A DNA stretch of 64,000 bases from Stenotrophomonas bentonitica (lineage in GTDB: Bacteria > Pseudomonadota > Gammaproteobacteria > Xanthomonadales > Xanthomonadaceae). The notes under the pieces were generated by a model. That model was not told the DNA's origin and did not search any database. It worked only from the letters and a program-made list of their open reading frames with translations. The position numbers and the translations under genes are program-made. How positions within the stretch are numbered: the stretch's first letter is position 1; each line of letters opens with the position of its first letter. Shown one piece after another: positions 7,298-16,640 of the stretch. The stretch lies in assembly GCF_013185915.1 (NCBI RefSeq), contig NZ_JAAZUH010000001.1, positions 2,294,001-2,358,000 of the forward strand. Reading direction: 5' to 3'.

Positions 7298-8653
7298 TCA
7301 ATACGTCCCGTCGAACGCAAAGATCGGCTTTCGCTGCTTCCACAGACCTGCCGTGAAGTCCGGGAACTCCAACGTCTGGAAGCTGTTGGCGATGGACTGC
7401 TCGGACAGCGGGGTGATCGCACTCCAGGTGATCGCGTCGTAGATGTCGATCGGCATCGGGGCCTTGGCCTTGAGCGATTCGACGAACGCGTGGATCACGA
7501 ACCAGTCCATGCCGCCATGGCCGGCGCTGGCGGCGGTGTCGGCGTGCTGCTTCCACAGCGGATGTTCGTACTGATCCTGGTAGGTCTGGAACGCTTCCCA
7601 CTTGTGCGGCGGGCTGCGGCCTTCGATGTGGATGGACTGGTTGACGTCCATCCACAGGCCCTTGGTGCCCTGCACGCGGAAGCCCATGGAGTACGGGCGC
7701 GGCAACGAGGTGTCGTGCTGCAGCAGGATGGTCTCGCCGTTCTCGCAGGCCAGGGTCGTGGTCACGATGTCGCCCAGCTTGAACTTCACCTTGGTGCTGG
7801 GGTGGGTGGTGCCGCCACTCTTGGCCACGGTGTACTCATGCAACCCGCGCGACTTGCTGGCGAACGCGTTGATGTGGGTGAAGCGGTTGCCGCGATTGAT
7901 GCCGGTGTACATGGCACACGGACCGATGCCGTGGCTGGGGTAAAGCTCGCCGTTGCGGTCCACCGAGTGCTGGGTGCGCCAGCGCGCTTCGGACCAGGCA
8001 TTGGGACCGAACTCCACGCCGCTGTCGTACGGCTGGGAAGGATCGCCGGAGTTGAACTTCACCCCGCGCAGGTCGTGCTGGTAACCGGCCTGCAGGTGCA
8101 CCAGTTCACCAAACACGCCCTTGCGCACCATCTGCAGCGCGGCCATCACGTCGCGGCGGTAGCAGACGTTCTCAAGCAGCATGTACGGCGTGCCGGTGGA
8201 GAGCTGGGTCTTGAGGACGTCCCAGTGGTCCTGCAGGGTGATGCCGGCCACCACTTCGCAGCCCACAGCCACCTTGGCCTGCATGGCGGCAATCGCCATC
8301 GGGGCGTGGTATTCCCACGGGGTGGCGATGATCACGCCGTCCAGGCCGCGCTGCTCGAGCAGGCGCTTCCAGGCATTGCGGTCGCCGTCCTGGCCGTAGG
8401 CCTTGGGTGCAGGCTTGCCTGCCTTCGCCACCATGTCCATGCCCTTCTTGAGCATGATCGGTTCGATGTCGCACAGCGCGACCACTTCAACGTCGTCGCG
8501 ACGCACCAGCTCCTTGAGCAGCACCTGGCCGCGCATGCCGGTGCCGATCAGGCCCAGCCGCAGCGTACGCCCGCGGGCCCAGGCCGGGGTTTCCGGCAAC
8601 AGGCTGGTGGCGGCCAGGGCCGCACTGGCCGCAATGAATTCCCTACGTTTCAT
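7298..8653 (-). CDS. GH109-type alpha-N-acetylgalactosaminidase (Gfo/Idh/MocA fold, Tat-exported)
   Basis: A 451-residue protein that starts MKRREFIAA, a twin-arginine (Tat) signal with cleavage likely after PAWA near residue 26. A Rossmann fold follows (GLIGTGMRG, 34-42). The rest follows the GH109 / MocA pattern, with a conserved CYRRDVM block, a YPSHGIGP block and a VKF-x-LGD block. GH109 enzymes hydrolyse terminal alpha-GalNAc by an NAD+-dependent redox mechanism with the cofactor kept bound, which fits Tat export of a folded holoenzyme. The ATG at 8653 was chosen for its GGGAG ribosome site and exact Tat start. It follows the TonB receptor by 24 bp and ends the leftward operon. MocA-fold oxidoreductases of other specificity look similar, but the context supports GalNAc. 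Confidence 0.85.
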   Translation of the reverse strand: MKRREFIAASAALAATSLLPETPAWARGRTLRLGLIGTGMRGQVLLKELVRRDDVEVVALCDIEPIMLKKGMDMVAKAGKPAPKAYGQDGDRNAWKRLLEQRGLDGVIIATPWEYHAPMAIAAMQAKVAVGCEVVAGITLQDHWDVLKTQLSTGTPYMLLENVCYRRDVMAALQMVRKGVFGELVHLQAGYQHDLRGVKFNSGDPSQPYDSGVEFGPNAWSEARWRTQHSVDRNGELYPSHGIGPCAMYTGINRGNRFTHINAFASKSRGLHEYTVAKSGGTTHPSTKVKFKLGDIVTTTLACENGETILLQHDTSLPRPYSMGFRVQGTKGLWMDVNQSIHIEGRSPPHKWEAFQTYQDQYEHPLWKQHADTAASAGHGGMDWFVIHAFVESLKAKAPMPIDIYDAITWSAITPLSEQSIANSFQTLEFPDFTAGLWKQRKPIFAFDGTY

Positions 8654-8677
8654 GGAACGATACTCCCGTTGGAACAA

Positions 8678-11665
8678 TCAGAACTTGTAGCCGACCTGCA
8701 GACTGTAGCTGCGGCCGAAGATGCTGGCATAGTCACTGGAGTCACCCAGGAAGCTGTTCGGGTCGTAGAACGGCAGACGGTTGAACAGGTTCTTGACCGT
8801 GAAGCCCAGGCTCCAGTGGTCGTCCGGGCGCCAGCCGACGCTGAGGTTGGCGGTCCACCACGACGGCACGCCGTCGCACTGGGCCGGGTTCACCGGCAGG
8901 TAGCCGGCCGTGCAGGTTTCCGGGTTGTTGTCTTCCGCATCGATCTGGTCCCACGCCCACTTGGTGGTGCCCACGTAGTTTATGAAGAAGCTCGTGGTGA
9001 CCTGCTTGTAGTTCCAGTCCGCGTTGAAGGTGGCGCGCAGTCGGGGATTGCCGTAGTAGCCGATGGTGTTGCCGTAGTACCAGCGCAGTTCATCGCCGGT
9101 GTAGGTCTCCTTGCGCCGCGCGATGGTCGCCGCCACGCCGATGTTCATCGAGCCCCAGTCGCCCAGCGAGAAGCGGCTGCGTGCGTCGATGTCGAAGCCG
9201 TCAACCAGCGTGCGGCCCTGGTTCTTGTACTGACCCACCACGCTGGAGACGTTACCCACGCTGTAGCCCGGCAGCGTGGTCGGGCAACTCACGCCACTGG
9301 CGGGATCGGCGCACATGGCCGCCAGCGCCGCCTGGTTGGCGCGGTCCGCGTCGGTGATCGGCGAGCGCGTCATCGACTGGATGTCTTCTTCCTTGCTGTA
9401 GTCGGGTGCAGCGATCTCGTTGCGGCGATAGATGAACCAGTAGTCGGCGGAGATCGACATCCAGCTGGCCGGCTCGTAGACAAAGCCCAGCGTCGAGATC
9501 TTCGCCTTTTCCGGTTTGAGGTCCGGGTTGGGCTGGGTCATGCGCGCCACGGTGCGGCTGCAGTCGCTGTTGAGCAGCGAGTTGCCCAGCTCCACGTCGC
9601 CGCTGCGGCTGGACTGGCGCAGCAGGTTGGCGATGGCATTGGTCTCGTCGCAGCGGATCTCATCACGGAAGCCGCCCAGCTGGGCGAACACGCCACCGGT
9701 ACCGGCCTCAGCCAGGCTGGGGGCACGGAAGCCCTCGGAGTACGTGCCACGCAGCAGCAGCTGCGGCAGCACCTGGTACTTCAGGCCGATCTTCGGAGCG
9801 AGGTTGGCGCTGAAGTTGGGGTACTTGTCCACGCGCAGCGCCGCATCCAGTTCCAGCTTGTCGGTCAGGGGCGCCACGGCTTCGGCAAACAGCGCATAGG
9901 TACTGCGCTTGCCATCGAACCACGAGCCGCCCTGCTGGGTGATCAGGCCGTTGGCCGCGTCCGGGTTGCCGGGCGTGTAGAACGTTTCGCGGGTGGCATT
10001 GAAGCCGAATGCGGCGCGCACGTCGCCAGCAGGCATGCTGAACAACGGTCCCTCGATCTTGCCGTCCAGGGTATGCAGGCGGGTCCAGGACTGGATGTCG
10101 AAGGTCGGGAACGCTTCGCGGATCAGCTGCGCGTTCTTCTCATTGATCACGCCGAACTGGTAGGCCGGATGGTCGGAGATGATCACGCGCCCGGTGCCCG
10201 GGTCCACGGTGTAGGGCCCGAACGCACGCTCGAAGCCTTCCAGGTTCACGTTGGTGGTCTGGTAGGTCACCGAGTGGGTGCCGGCGGTGGCGAAGGCCGT
10301 TTCCCAGTTCCAGTTTTCGCCCAGGCTGCCACGCAGGCCGGCCAGTACACGATAGCTCTGGTCGGTGTTGCGCTGGCCGAAGTGGTTGGCACCGACGTCC
10401 TGCAGCAGGTACTGCAGGCCTACCACGCCGCCCATCATCGCCTTGAGCTCCGGGCTGGCGAGGTTGTACTCGTTGTTGGGGCCGAGGTACGGGTACAGGA
10501 ACTGGTTGACGGTGGTACCGGTGTTGCGCGAGAACCAGCTGGTGGGATTGCCGGTGGTGGTGTTGTAGGCGCGCGGCGTGCCGCCATTGGCGGTCAGGTC
10601 GATGTCGGTGTAGGTGGCTTCGGCGAATGCCTCGGTGGACTCACCCAGCAGGAAGTGCCCGTTGAGGTAAACGGTGTTGCGCTCGGTCTTCGCGCCGGCG
10701 TCGATCTCGTTGTTCATCCACGTTTCCCAGATGCAGCGCGGACCCGCTGCTTCGGTAGTGAGGATGTTGTTGCAGCCGGGCGCGGCCTCCTGGACTTTCG
10801 CACCGGTGACCGGATCGAACGCAAAGTAGCTGCCCGGGTTGAACACGCCCGGCTTGCTGCCGGTACCCAGGCGCAGGTTGGTGATGTAGTTCGGGTTGTT
10901 GACGTAGTACTGGCTGGGCCGCTTGTCGTAGAAGTCGCTGAGCGGGATCGCGTTGCGCCGGTACAGGTTGACCGAGGCGTAGATGTTGTAACGGTCCTCG
11001 TCGAGGTCGCCGAAGCCGGCGGTGATGCTGCCCTGCTGTTCGCCATAGGAGTCGATGCGCGAGGAACGGTCGGCGGTGATGTTGACCTCCGCGCCCTGGT
11101 AGCTCTGCTTGGTGATCACGTTGATCACGCCGGCCACCGCGTCGGTACCATATACGGCAGAGGCGCCGTCGGTGAGCACTTCCATGCGTTCGATGGCGGC
11201 AGCGGGAATGGCGTCGATGTTGACGAACTGGGTCTGGAACCCGGCCGGCGCACCGTAGTACGAGAGGCGGCGACCGTTGAGCAGCACCAGCGTGCCCTGC
11301 GCGCCAAGACCGCGCAGGTTGGCCTGCGAGGCGCCGTCGGAGCCGGTGAACAGCGAACGCGAATCCTGCTGGCCGGGCCGTGCCGCCGGCAGGTTGTCGA
11401 GCACCTGCAGCAGCGTGCGCGCGCCTATGTTCTCGATGTCCTGCTTGCTGATCACCTGCACCGGCGAAGACGTTTCAACGTCGCTGCGGCGGATGTTGGA
11501 GCCGGTGACCTGCACGCGCGCAAGTTCGGTGGCGTTGGCTTTGGACTTAGCGTCGGTGGCGGTGTCGTCGTCCTGCGCGAACGCGGGGCCGCTCACGGCC
11601 AGGGCAAGGCCCAGCGCGACGGACAAGGGTGTGGCGGGGATGCGGCGATGGCGTGCGTTCAACAT
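8678..11665 (-). CDS. TonB-dependent outer-membrane receptor, probable GalNAc/oligosaccharide uptake (AgaO-like)
   Basis: A 995-residue receptor. The signal peptide ends near GPAFA-QDDD. A TonB-box-like region (ARVQVTGSNIRR) and a plug domain (about residues 50-165, with LLVLNGRR-type and GASAVYGTDAVAGVINVITK blocks) follow. A long beta-barrel ends in the aromatic VGYKF typical of outer-membrane proteins. I use the ATG at 11665 because AAGGAG sits 6 nt upstream; an ATG 18 nt further up has none. It lies between the GH31 gene (135 bp upstream) and the GH109 gene (24 bp downstream). From that position and the catabolic genes opposite I infer import of GalNAc or GalNAc-bearing glycans across the outer membrane. 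The substrate is not visible in the sequence. Confidence 0.88.
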   Translation of the reverse strand: MLNARHRRIPATPLSVALGLALAVSGPAFAQDDDTATDAKSKANATELARVQVTGSNIRRSDVETSSPVQVISKQDIENIGARTLLQVLDNLPAARPGQQDSRSLFTGSDGASQANLRGLGAQGTLVLLNGRRLSYYGAPAGFQTQFVNIDAIPAAAIERMEVLTDGASAVYGTDAVAGVINVITKQSYQGAEVNITADRSSRIDSYGEQQGSITAGFGDLDEDRYNIYASVNLYRRNAIPLSDFYDKRPSQYYVNNPNYITNLRLGTGSKPGVFNPGSYFAFDPVTGAKVQEAAPGCNNILTTEAAGPRCIWETWMNNEIDAGAKTERNTVYLNGHFLLGESTEAFAEATYTDIDLTANGGTPRAYNTTTGNPTSWFSRNTGTTVNQFLYPYLGPNNEYNLASPELKAMMGGVVGLQYLLQDVGANHFGQRNTDQSYRVLAGLRGSLGENWNWETAFATAGTHSVTYQTTNVNLEGFERAFGPYTVDPGTGRVIISDHPAYQFGVINEKNAQLIREAFPTFDIQSWTRLHTLDGKIEGPLFSMPAGDVRAAFGFNATRETFYTPGNPDAANGLITQQGGSWFDGKRSTYALFAEAVAPLTDKLELDAALRVDKYPNFSANLAPKIGLKYQVLPQLLLRGTYSEGFRAPSLAEAGTGGVFAQLGGFRDEIRCDETNAIANLLRQSSRSGDVELGNSLLNSDCSRTVARMTQPNPDLKPEKAKISTLGFVYEPASWMSISADYWFIYRRNEIAAPDYSKEEDIQSMTRSPITDADRANQAALAAMCADPASGVSCPTTLPGYSVGNVSSVVGQYKNQGRTLVDGFDIDARSRFSLGDWGSMNIGVAATIARRKETYTGDELRWYYGNTIGYYGNPRLRATFNADWNYKQVTTSFFINYVGTTKWAWDQIDAEDNNPETCTAGYLPVNPAQCDGVPSWWTANLSVGWRPDDHWSLGFTVKNLFNRLPFYDPNSFLGDSSDYASIFGRSYSLQVGYKF

Positions 11666-11735
11666 CGTTGGCTCCTTGTACATTCCGCAGCGTGGGGCTG
11701 CCAGGGTGGGGTTTTTCGGGCAACAGTTCCCCGCA

Positions 11736-11755
11736 CCTCGGCCATGAGGCCGAAG
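11736..11755 (-). other. Hairpin between GH31 and TonB-receptor genes
   Basis: CCTCGGCC and GGCCGAAG form an 8-bp stem with one mismatch and an ATGA loop in the 135-bp spacer after the GH31 stop. No T-tract follows, so it may be a processing or partial-termination site that changes relative expression of the two genes. Confidence 0.35.
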
Positions 11756-11800
11756 TCGGGAAACCGTGGGGTGAGGTGGTATGACGCGTAGTGCGGTGGG

Positions 11801-14800
11801 TTACGGCGATACGATGCTGGCGGTATCGCCCTCCTGTCCGATCAGTGCGGCGTTGGCCCAGTTGCCGCATACCTGCGTGGGCTGCGCGCCTTGTGCGCCC
11901 AGGGTGCGCAGGCTCAGGCTCTGCAGCCCGCGGATGTCGAGTTCGGGTTTGACCACGCCCGGCGCCTTGACCAGGCCGCTGTCGTACAGCAGCCGACCGT
12001 CGCCCCAGACCTGGAACTGCATGCCACCAGCGGTGCGGCAGGCGTCATCGATACCGAGGTCGGCACGCAGCAGGCGCCACTGGCCCTGCAACTGCAGGTC
12101 GATGCGGCTGGCCGGACCCACGCCCAGTCCACGGCGGAACAGCAGGCCGTTCATGCGCATCGGCTGGCCGCCCTGGAAGGCGAGGTCGGCACGCACCTGT
12201 GCGTTGGCGGCGGCGGGCAACGGCAGCTCGGAGATGTAGCGCTGCTGCGCCGGACGCTCGGCTACCTGGTGCTCCAGGATCTGGAAGGTACTGAGGGTGA
12301 TCGGCCCGACGTCGCGCGGTTGCAGTGCATCCACCGCGCGGGCGACGCTGCCCTGCGCGGCCGTGACCATCGGATCGCTGCCGGCGGCGCCGTCGCCTTC
12401 CGGGTTCTGCACGCTGAGCACGCGGAAGCGCAGCAGGCGGCCGGCGTGCGCGGGGAAGTCGATCTGCTGCTTGTCCTGCTTGAGTGCCAGGCGGCCGCGC
12501 TTGATCGGCTCACCCCATTCGCCGTTGGTGTCGGCCAGGTAGATCTCGTAGTCGCGGACCTGGCCACTCTTCCAGTGCTGGTCGTTGCGCGGCGCGAGCA
12601 CGATGCCGTCGACCAGGCGACGTTCGCCGAAGCCGATCACCCATTCGTGCGCGCCGGTGCGCACGGCCTGGTTGCGCACGGTGCGGAACCAGGTGGCCGG
12701 GTCGTCGTCGAAGGCCTTCTCCAGTTCGTAGCCGCGCTCTTCGGCCGGGCGGTTGACCACCAGCAGGCTGTCGGCGGGCAGCGCGCGGCCCAGCACCGGC
12801 GCGGCGGGGAAGACGTCGTCAGCGGGCGCCGCAGCCTGCGGAATATCGAGCTGGAAGGCCAGCGGCGTGCGGATATCCACTGCAGCGGTGCGCACATGCA
12901 CGGTGCCCTTGCGCTCGGCAGGGTCGTAGTACCAGCCCTCGCTGGCCCCGTTCCACGCGTCAGCGTCGGCCAGCAGCGGCAGCGCGCGGCCGTCGAGGTT
13001 CACCGCCGTCGGGCGCTGCCGGCTCAGCACGCGCAGCGCATAGCGGCGCTGCGCCAACTGGCCCTGGTACTGGCCGCGCACGCCGTCGATGCTGACCTGC
13101 ACCGGACCACTGCCCTGCTCAGGCGCCTGCATGCGCACCTGCTGCTGGCTGGACTCGCCCTTCTCGTAGCGGCGGGTGTTGCCGTCGTCTTCGTACAGCG
13201 TGTACTGCGAACTGCCCTGCGGATACAGGTCGAAGGTGACTTCGTCGAGCGGCTTCTCGCCGTCGTACAGCATCTCCGGGTACATCGGCACGATCGCACC
13301 GGCGCGCACGAACAAAGGAATCGTGGCCAGTTCCACCGGGCGGTCCAGGGTGCGGCCCTCCGCCCCCACCTGCAGCGCGCGACCGTCCCAGTAGTCGATC
13401 CAGCGGCCCTGCGGCAGGTGAACGTCACGTCGCCAGCCACGGCTGGCGGCCTGGCTGCGGTACACCGGCGCCACCAGCAGGTCGCGGCCGAGCAGGAACT
13501 GGTACTTGTAGGTTTCGTCCCACGCACTCGGATCCTGCGGGTAGTCCCACATCAGCGCGCGCAGGATCGGCGCGCCGGTGGTGGCTGCCTCGTGCGCCAG
13601 CCCGTACATGTACGGGGTCATGCGCATCTTGAGCTTGAGGTAGTCGCGGTTGATGCTGCGGTAGGGCTCGTCGTACCACCACGGGTGCTTGCGCGCACTG
13701 CCCGACCAGCCGGACATGCCCATCAGCACGGGGGTGAACGCCTTCCACTGCAGGTCGCGGGTGAAGGTTTCGGCGCTGCCGCCGAAGATCGCATCCACAT
13801 CGCCACTGGCGTAGGCCATGCCGGACAGGCCGGAGCCGACCAAGGTGGGAATGTGCCAGCGGATGTAGTCCCAGCTGCTGCTCTGGTCGCCGGTCCAGGC
13901 GACCGCATAGCGCTGGATGCCGGCCCAGCCCATCACCGTCCACAGGAACGGCCGCGAGTCGGAGTTGTGCAGGATGCCGTTGAACGCGGATTGGTTGGCG
14001 TCCATCGCGAACTGGTAGCCCTTGCCGGTCCAGGCCACGTCCAGCTTCTGCACCCGGGTACCGGCGGTGCCCACTTCCCAGGCGATCTTGTCCACGCCGT
14101 TCTCGGTCCACAGCCCGGTCTTGAAACCGTAGCCGGCCAGGCCCTTCACCGTTTCCGGCAGGTTCCTGTAGCCGCAGCCGTAGCCGTCGTTGGGCAGGAT
14201 CCAGCCACCGGGCATGTCGTGCGCGCGGTACTGCTTTGCCACACTGTCGACCACGTCCGGGGTGGTGCCGGTGGGGCCATCGCTCCAGCCTTCGGGCACG
14301 CTGCCGGGCTTCTTGATGTTGTCGCCGTCGTTGTAGCAGTCAGCATCGCCATACGAGAACGCCCAGCGCGGCAGCAACGCGGCGCGACCGGTCAGTGCGG
14401 TGTAGCGGTCCAGCAGCGCGGGCAGACCGTCGCCGACGAAGTAATAAGCATCGAAGCGGTCTTCGCGATGCAGCAGCGTGGCCTGGTCGGCCTGGCGCAG
14501 GTCGTAGCTGCCATCGCTCCAGGTGTTGCGCAGCATGCCCCAGCCACGCGAGCTGAGCAGCATCGGCGCAGGGTTGGGGCGGTCGCCCTCTTCCCAGCCG
14601 CCGGAGTAGGACACTTCAAGTTCGCGCCCCTTGAAGGCGAACCGGCCGTTCTGCTGGCCGCCGCCGACGAACTGCTCGTCCGGCTGGCTGCTGAGCACCT
14701 GCACGCTCTGTGCGGTATCCAGGTCCAGCGGTTGCAGTTCGCGCCACAGCGTCACGTCCTTGCCGCCCTCGCGGCGGTCCAATGCCAGCCGCAATGGCTT

Positions 14801-15160
14801 TCGCTGGATGTGCAGCACCAGCGCGTCGGTGCGGATGCGCACCTCGGCGGCATCTTCCTCAAGGGTGAACGGCACGGCGCCGGCGGGCTGCGGCAGCACG
14901 ATCGGCGCGGCCTTGTCGCCCGCCGGTTGCAGCTTGCCGGTGCGGCTGGCCTGCACGCGGAGCAGGTCGGTGCGCAGCAGGTCCACGCGCACGGTCATGC
15001 CATTGTCGGTAGTGAGGTTCCAGGCGGTTGCCTCACTTCCAGGCGCAGCCTGCACCGTGGCGAGATTGCCCAGCGGCGCGGCCATCGCAGGCAGGGTCGC
15101 CAGCGACAGGGACGAAAGCAGCGCGATGGCCAGTACGGTGCGTCGACAACGGGTAACCAC
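11801..15160 (-). CDS. Exported multidomain GH31 glycosidase, probable alpha-N-acetylgalactosaminidase/alpha-galactosidase
   Basis: A 1119-residue secreted enzyme: signal peptide to ~residue 27 (LPAMAA), a beta-sandwich, then a GH31 (beta/alpha)8 domain at ~265-560. KLDVAWTG puts the nucleophile candidate at D374, and AWTGDQSSSWDYIRW puts the acid/base candidate at D425, as in the GH31 group with alpha-GalNAcase or alpha-galactosidase activity. After the GH31 C-terminal sheets come a coagulation-factor-like F5/8 sugar-binding region (~790-960) and an NPCBM domain (~975-1110, with ADLGIDDACR). It starts at a GTG with GGGGG upstream. It heads the leftward operon, divergent from agaS. Two carbohydrate-binding modules suggest a polymeric or mucin-like target. 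Exact specificity is inferred from the surrounding GalNAc genes. Confidence 0.85.
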   Translation of the reverse strand: MVTRCRRTVLAIALLSSLSLATLPAMAAPLGNLATVQAAPGSEATAWNLTTDNGMTVRVDLLRTDLLRVQASRTGKLQPAGDKAAPIVLPQPAGAVPFTLEEDAAEVRIRTDALVLHIQRKPLRLALDRREGGKDVTLWRELQPLDLDTAQSVQVLSSQPDEQFVGGGQQNGRFAFKGRELEVSYSGGWEEGDRPNPAPMLLSSRGWGMLRNTWSDGSYDLRQADQATLLHREDRFDAYYFVGDGLPALLDRYTALTGRAALLPRWAFSYGDADCYNDGDNIKKPGSVPEGWSDGPTGTTPDVVDSVAKQYRAHDMPGGWILPNDGYGCGYRNLPETVKGLAGYGFKTGLWTENGVDKIAWEVGTAGTRVQKLDVAWTGKGYQFAMDANQSAFNGILHNSDSRPFLWTVMGWAGIQRYAVAWTGDQSSSWDYIRWHIPTLVGSGLSGMAYASGDVDAIFGGSAETFTRDLQWKAFTPVLMGMSGWSGSARKHPWWYDEPYRSINRDYLKLKMRMTPYMYGLAHEAATTGAPILRALMWDYPQDPSAWDETYKYQFLLGRDLLVAPVYRSQAASRGWRRDVHLPQGRWIDYWDGRALQVGAEGRTLDRPVELATIPLFVRAGAIVPMYPEMLYDGEKPLDEVTFDLYPQGSSQYTLYEDDGNTRRYEKGESSQQQVRMQAPEQGSGPVQVSIDGVRGQYQGQLAQRRYALRVLSRQRPTAVNLDGRALPLLADADAWNGASEGWYYDPAERKGTVHVRTAAVDIRTPLAFQLDIPQAAAPADDVFPAAPVLGRALPADSLLVVNRPAEERGYELEKAFDDDPATWFRTVRNQAVRTGAHEWVIGFGERRLVDGIVLAPRNDQHWKSGQVRDYEIYLADTNGEWGEPIKRGRLALKQDKQQIDFPAHAGRLLRFRVLSVQNPEGDGAAGSDPMVTAAQGSVARAVDALQPRDVGPITLSTFQILEHQVAERPAQQRYISELPLPAAANAQVRADLAFQGGQPMRMNGLLFRRGLGVGPASRIDLQLQGQWRLLRADLGIDDACRTAGGMQFQVWGDGRLLYDSGLVKAPGVVKPELDIRGLQSLSLRTLGAQGAQPTQVCGNWANAALIGQEGDTASIVSP

Positions 15161-15209
15161 TTCGCCCCCAAAGCCCGCGGTAGGCGGGTGTCCGAAACCA
15201 GTGCGGCCG

Positions 15210-15239
15210 ACTATGGGGCAGGCTGTCGAAAGATGTCAA
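15210..15239 (-). promoter_or_regulatory. Promoter of the GH31-TonB-GH109 operon
   Basis: On the minus strand TTGACA (15239-15234) and CATAGT (15215-15210) are 18 nt apart, ending ~50 nt before the GH31 start. TTGACAT is followed closely by TTTCGA, which recurs at the agaS promoter, so both arms may be controlled by the same regulator. Confidence 0.5.
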
Positions 15240-15419
15240 TAAATTGCAAAGAAAAAAGCTTAGGAATTTGTCTGAAAAGAAAGTTGATGCAAAGCACCAC
15301 TTGCTTTCTGCCACCTGAATGCGCGAATTTTCCCTTGAGTTATCACGGCGCACACCATTCCGATTGCGCTGCCGGGAAAATTGCGATTGCAAACTGTGAT
15401 CGACCAATCTTATTTATAT

Positions 15420-15458
15420 CTTTCGTTATTTGACATTTCGAAAGAAAACGAAGATTGT
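15420..15458 (+). promoter_or_regulatory. Promoter and candidate AgaR operator of the agaS operon
   Basis: TTGACA (15430-15435) and GATTGT (15453-15458) are 17 nt apart, ~25 nt before agaS. CTTTCGTT (15420-15427) and AACGAAG (15447-15453) form an imperfect inverted repeat around the palindrome TTTCGAAA (15436-15443). CTTTCGTT-like repeats are known for DeoR-family AgaR operators in enterobacteria, so repression by the DeoR protein encoded at 18959 is the natural inference. The whole divergent gap 15161-15482 is A/T-rich and contains nothing else I recognise. Confidence 0.5.
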
Positions 15459-15482
15459 TTGCCTGCCCAACAGGAATCGCGA

Positions 15483-16640
15483 ATGGACGTCACCCTGCTC
15501 CCTGACTTGCCCGCCTGGCAGCGCCTTGGTGGCGCGCACACCGCTGAAGAGATCGCGCAGCAACCGACCCTGTGGTCGGCGCTGGCTGGGGTGATCGATG
15601 GCGCGCGCGAACGCATCGACGCCTTCCTGGGCGACGCCTTGAGCGATCCCAACCAGCGGGTGATCTTCACCGGTGCCGGCAGCTCGGGTTTCATTGCCGA
15701 GATGGTGGCCGACCAGATCAACGCGCAGTGGCCGGCCGACGTGCGCGCCCTCCACACCACCAGCCTGCTGACCCACCCGGCGCTGTACCTGCAGCGCGAC
15801 CGCCCGACCCTGCTGGTGTCGTTCGGGCGCAGCGGTTCCAGCCCGGAGAGCGTAGCGGCGGTGGAACTGGTGCGTGCGCAGGTAGATGAGGCGCGCTTCC
15901 TGGACATCACCTGCAACGCCGAGGGCGCGCTGGCACAGCGCGGCCAGGGTCGCAGCGACACGCTGTCGCTGCTGATGCCGCCGGCCAGCTGCGACCGCGC
16001 GTTCGCGATGACCAGCAGCCTGAGCTGCATGCTGCTGGCCGCCTTGAGCGTGTTCGACCGCGCTCCGTGGGCCGACCGCAGCGCGCGCCTGCGCAACCTC
16101 GCAGAGCTTGGCGCACAGGCCGTGCAGGCCTGGGACGCACCGGTCGCTGCGCTGGCGCAGGGCGACATCTCGCGGGTGATCTACCTGGGCAGCGGACCGC
16201 TGGAAGCCACCGCACGCGAAGCCGCGTTGAAGGTGCTGGAACTCACTGCCGGGCGCGTGCTCGCACTGGCCAACACGCCGCTGGGCTTCCGCCACGGCCC
16301 CAAGTCCACGCTCAACGGCACCACGCTGGTGGTGATGCTGCGCAGCGCGCAGCCACTGGCACGCCGCTACGAACAGGACCTGCTGGAAGAACTGCGCCAT
16401 GATGGCATCGCCGCGCACGTGATTTCGGTAGGCCCGGCCGCAGCGGACAGCACCGAAGGCGACTTCGTGCTCGACGTACCCGCCCTGCCCGACACCTGGC
16501 TGGCCCCGCTCTGGCTGGTGATGCCGCAGTGCTTCGCACTGCAGCGGTCGACCGCGCTGGGCCTGACTCCCGACAATCCCTTCCCCGACGGCACGGTCAA
16601 CCGCGTGGTGCAGGGCGTGACCATCCACGACCATGGCTGA
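15483..16640 (+). CDS. agaS: Galactosamine-6-phosphate deaminase/isomerase AgaS
   Basis: A 385-residue protein with two SIS sugar-isomerase domains. The first has IFTGAGSSGF near residue 60 and LLVSFGRSGSSPES near 115; the second has YLGSGPLEATAREAALKVLEL near 235-255, then the FRHGPKS motif near 280. AgaS converts galactosamine-6-phosphate to tagatose-6-phosphate and ammonia. The ATG at 15483 was chosen for an AGGA site upstream and the family-typical start. It is the first gene of the rightward operon and overlaps the kinase gene by 8 nt. GlmS-type isomerase halves look similar, but the missing glutaminase domain and the neighbours support AgaS. Confidence 0.9.
   Translation: MDVTLLPDLPAWQRLGGAHTAEEIAQQPTLWSALAGVIDGARERIDAFLGDALSDPNQRVIFTGAGSSGFIAEMVADQINAQWPADVRALHTTSLLTHPALYLQRDRPTLLVSFGRSGSSPESVAAVELVRAQVDEARFLDITCNAEGALAQRGQGRSDTLSLLMPPASCDRAFAMTSSLSCMLLAALSVFDRAPWADRSARLRNLAELGAQAVQAWDAPVAALAQGDISRVIYLGSGPLEATAREAALKVLELTAGRVLALANTPLGFRHGPKSTLNGTTLVVMLRSAQPLARRYEQDLLEELRHDGIAAHVISVGPAAADSTEGDFVLDVPALPDTWLAPLWLVMPQCFALQRSTALGLTPDNPFPDGTVNRVVQGVTIHDHG

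Noticed and set aside
7490..11791. A 1433-codon open frame on the plus strand opposite the TonB receptor and GH109 genes
   Set aside because: It lies fully antisense to two genes with clear motifs, has biased His/Val/Gln/Arg composition and no recognisable domain. It is a high-GC shadow.
11891..15433. A 1180-codon plus-strand frame opposite the GH31 gene
   Set aside because: Same shadow effect; the GH31 catalytic and binding domains on the minus strand are unmistakable.
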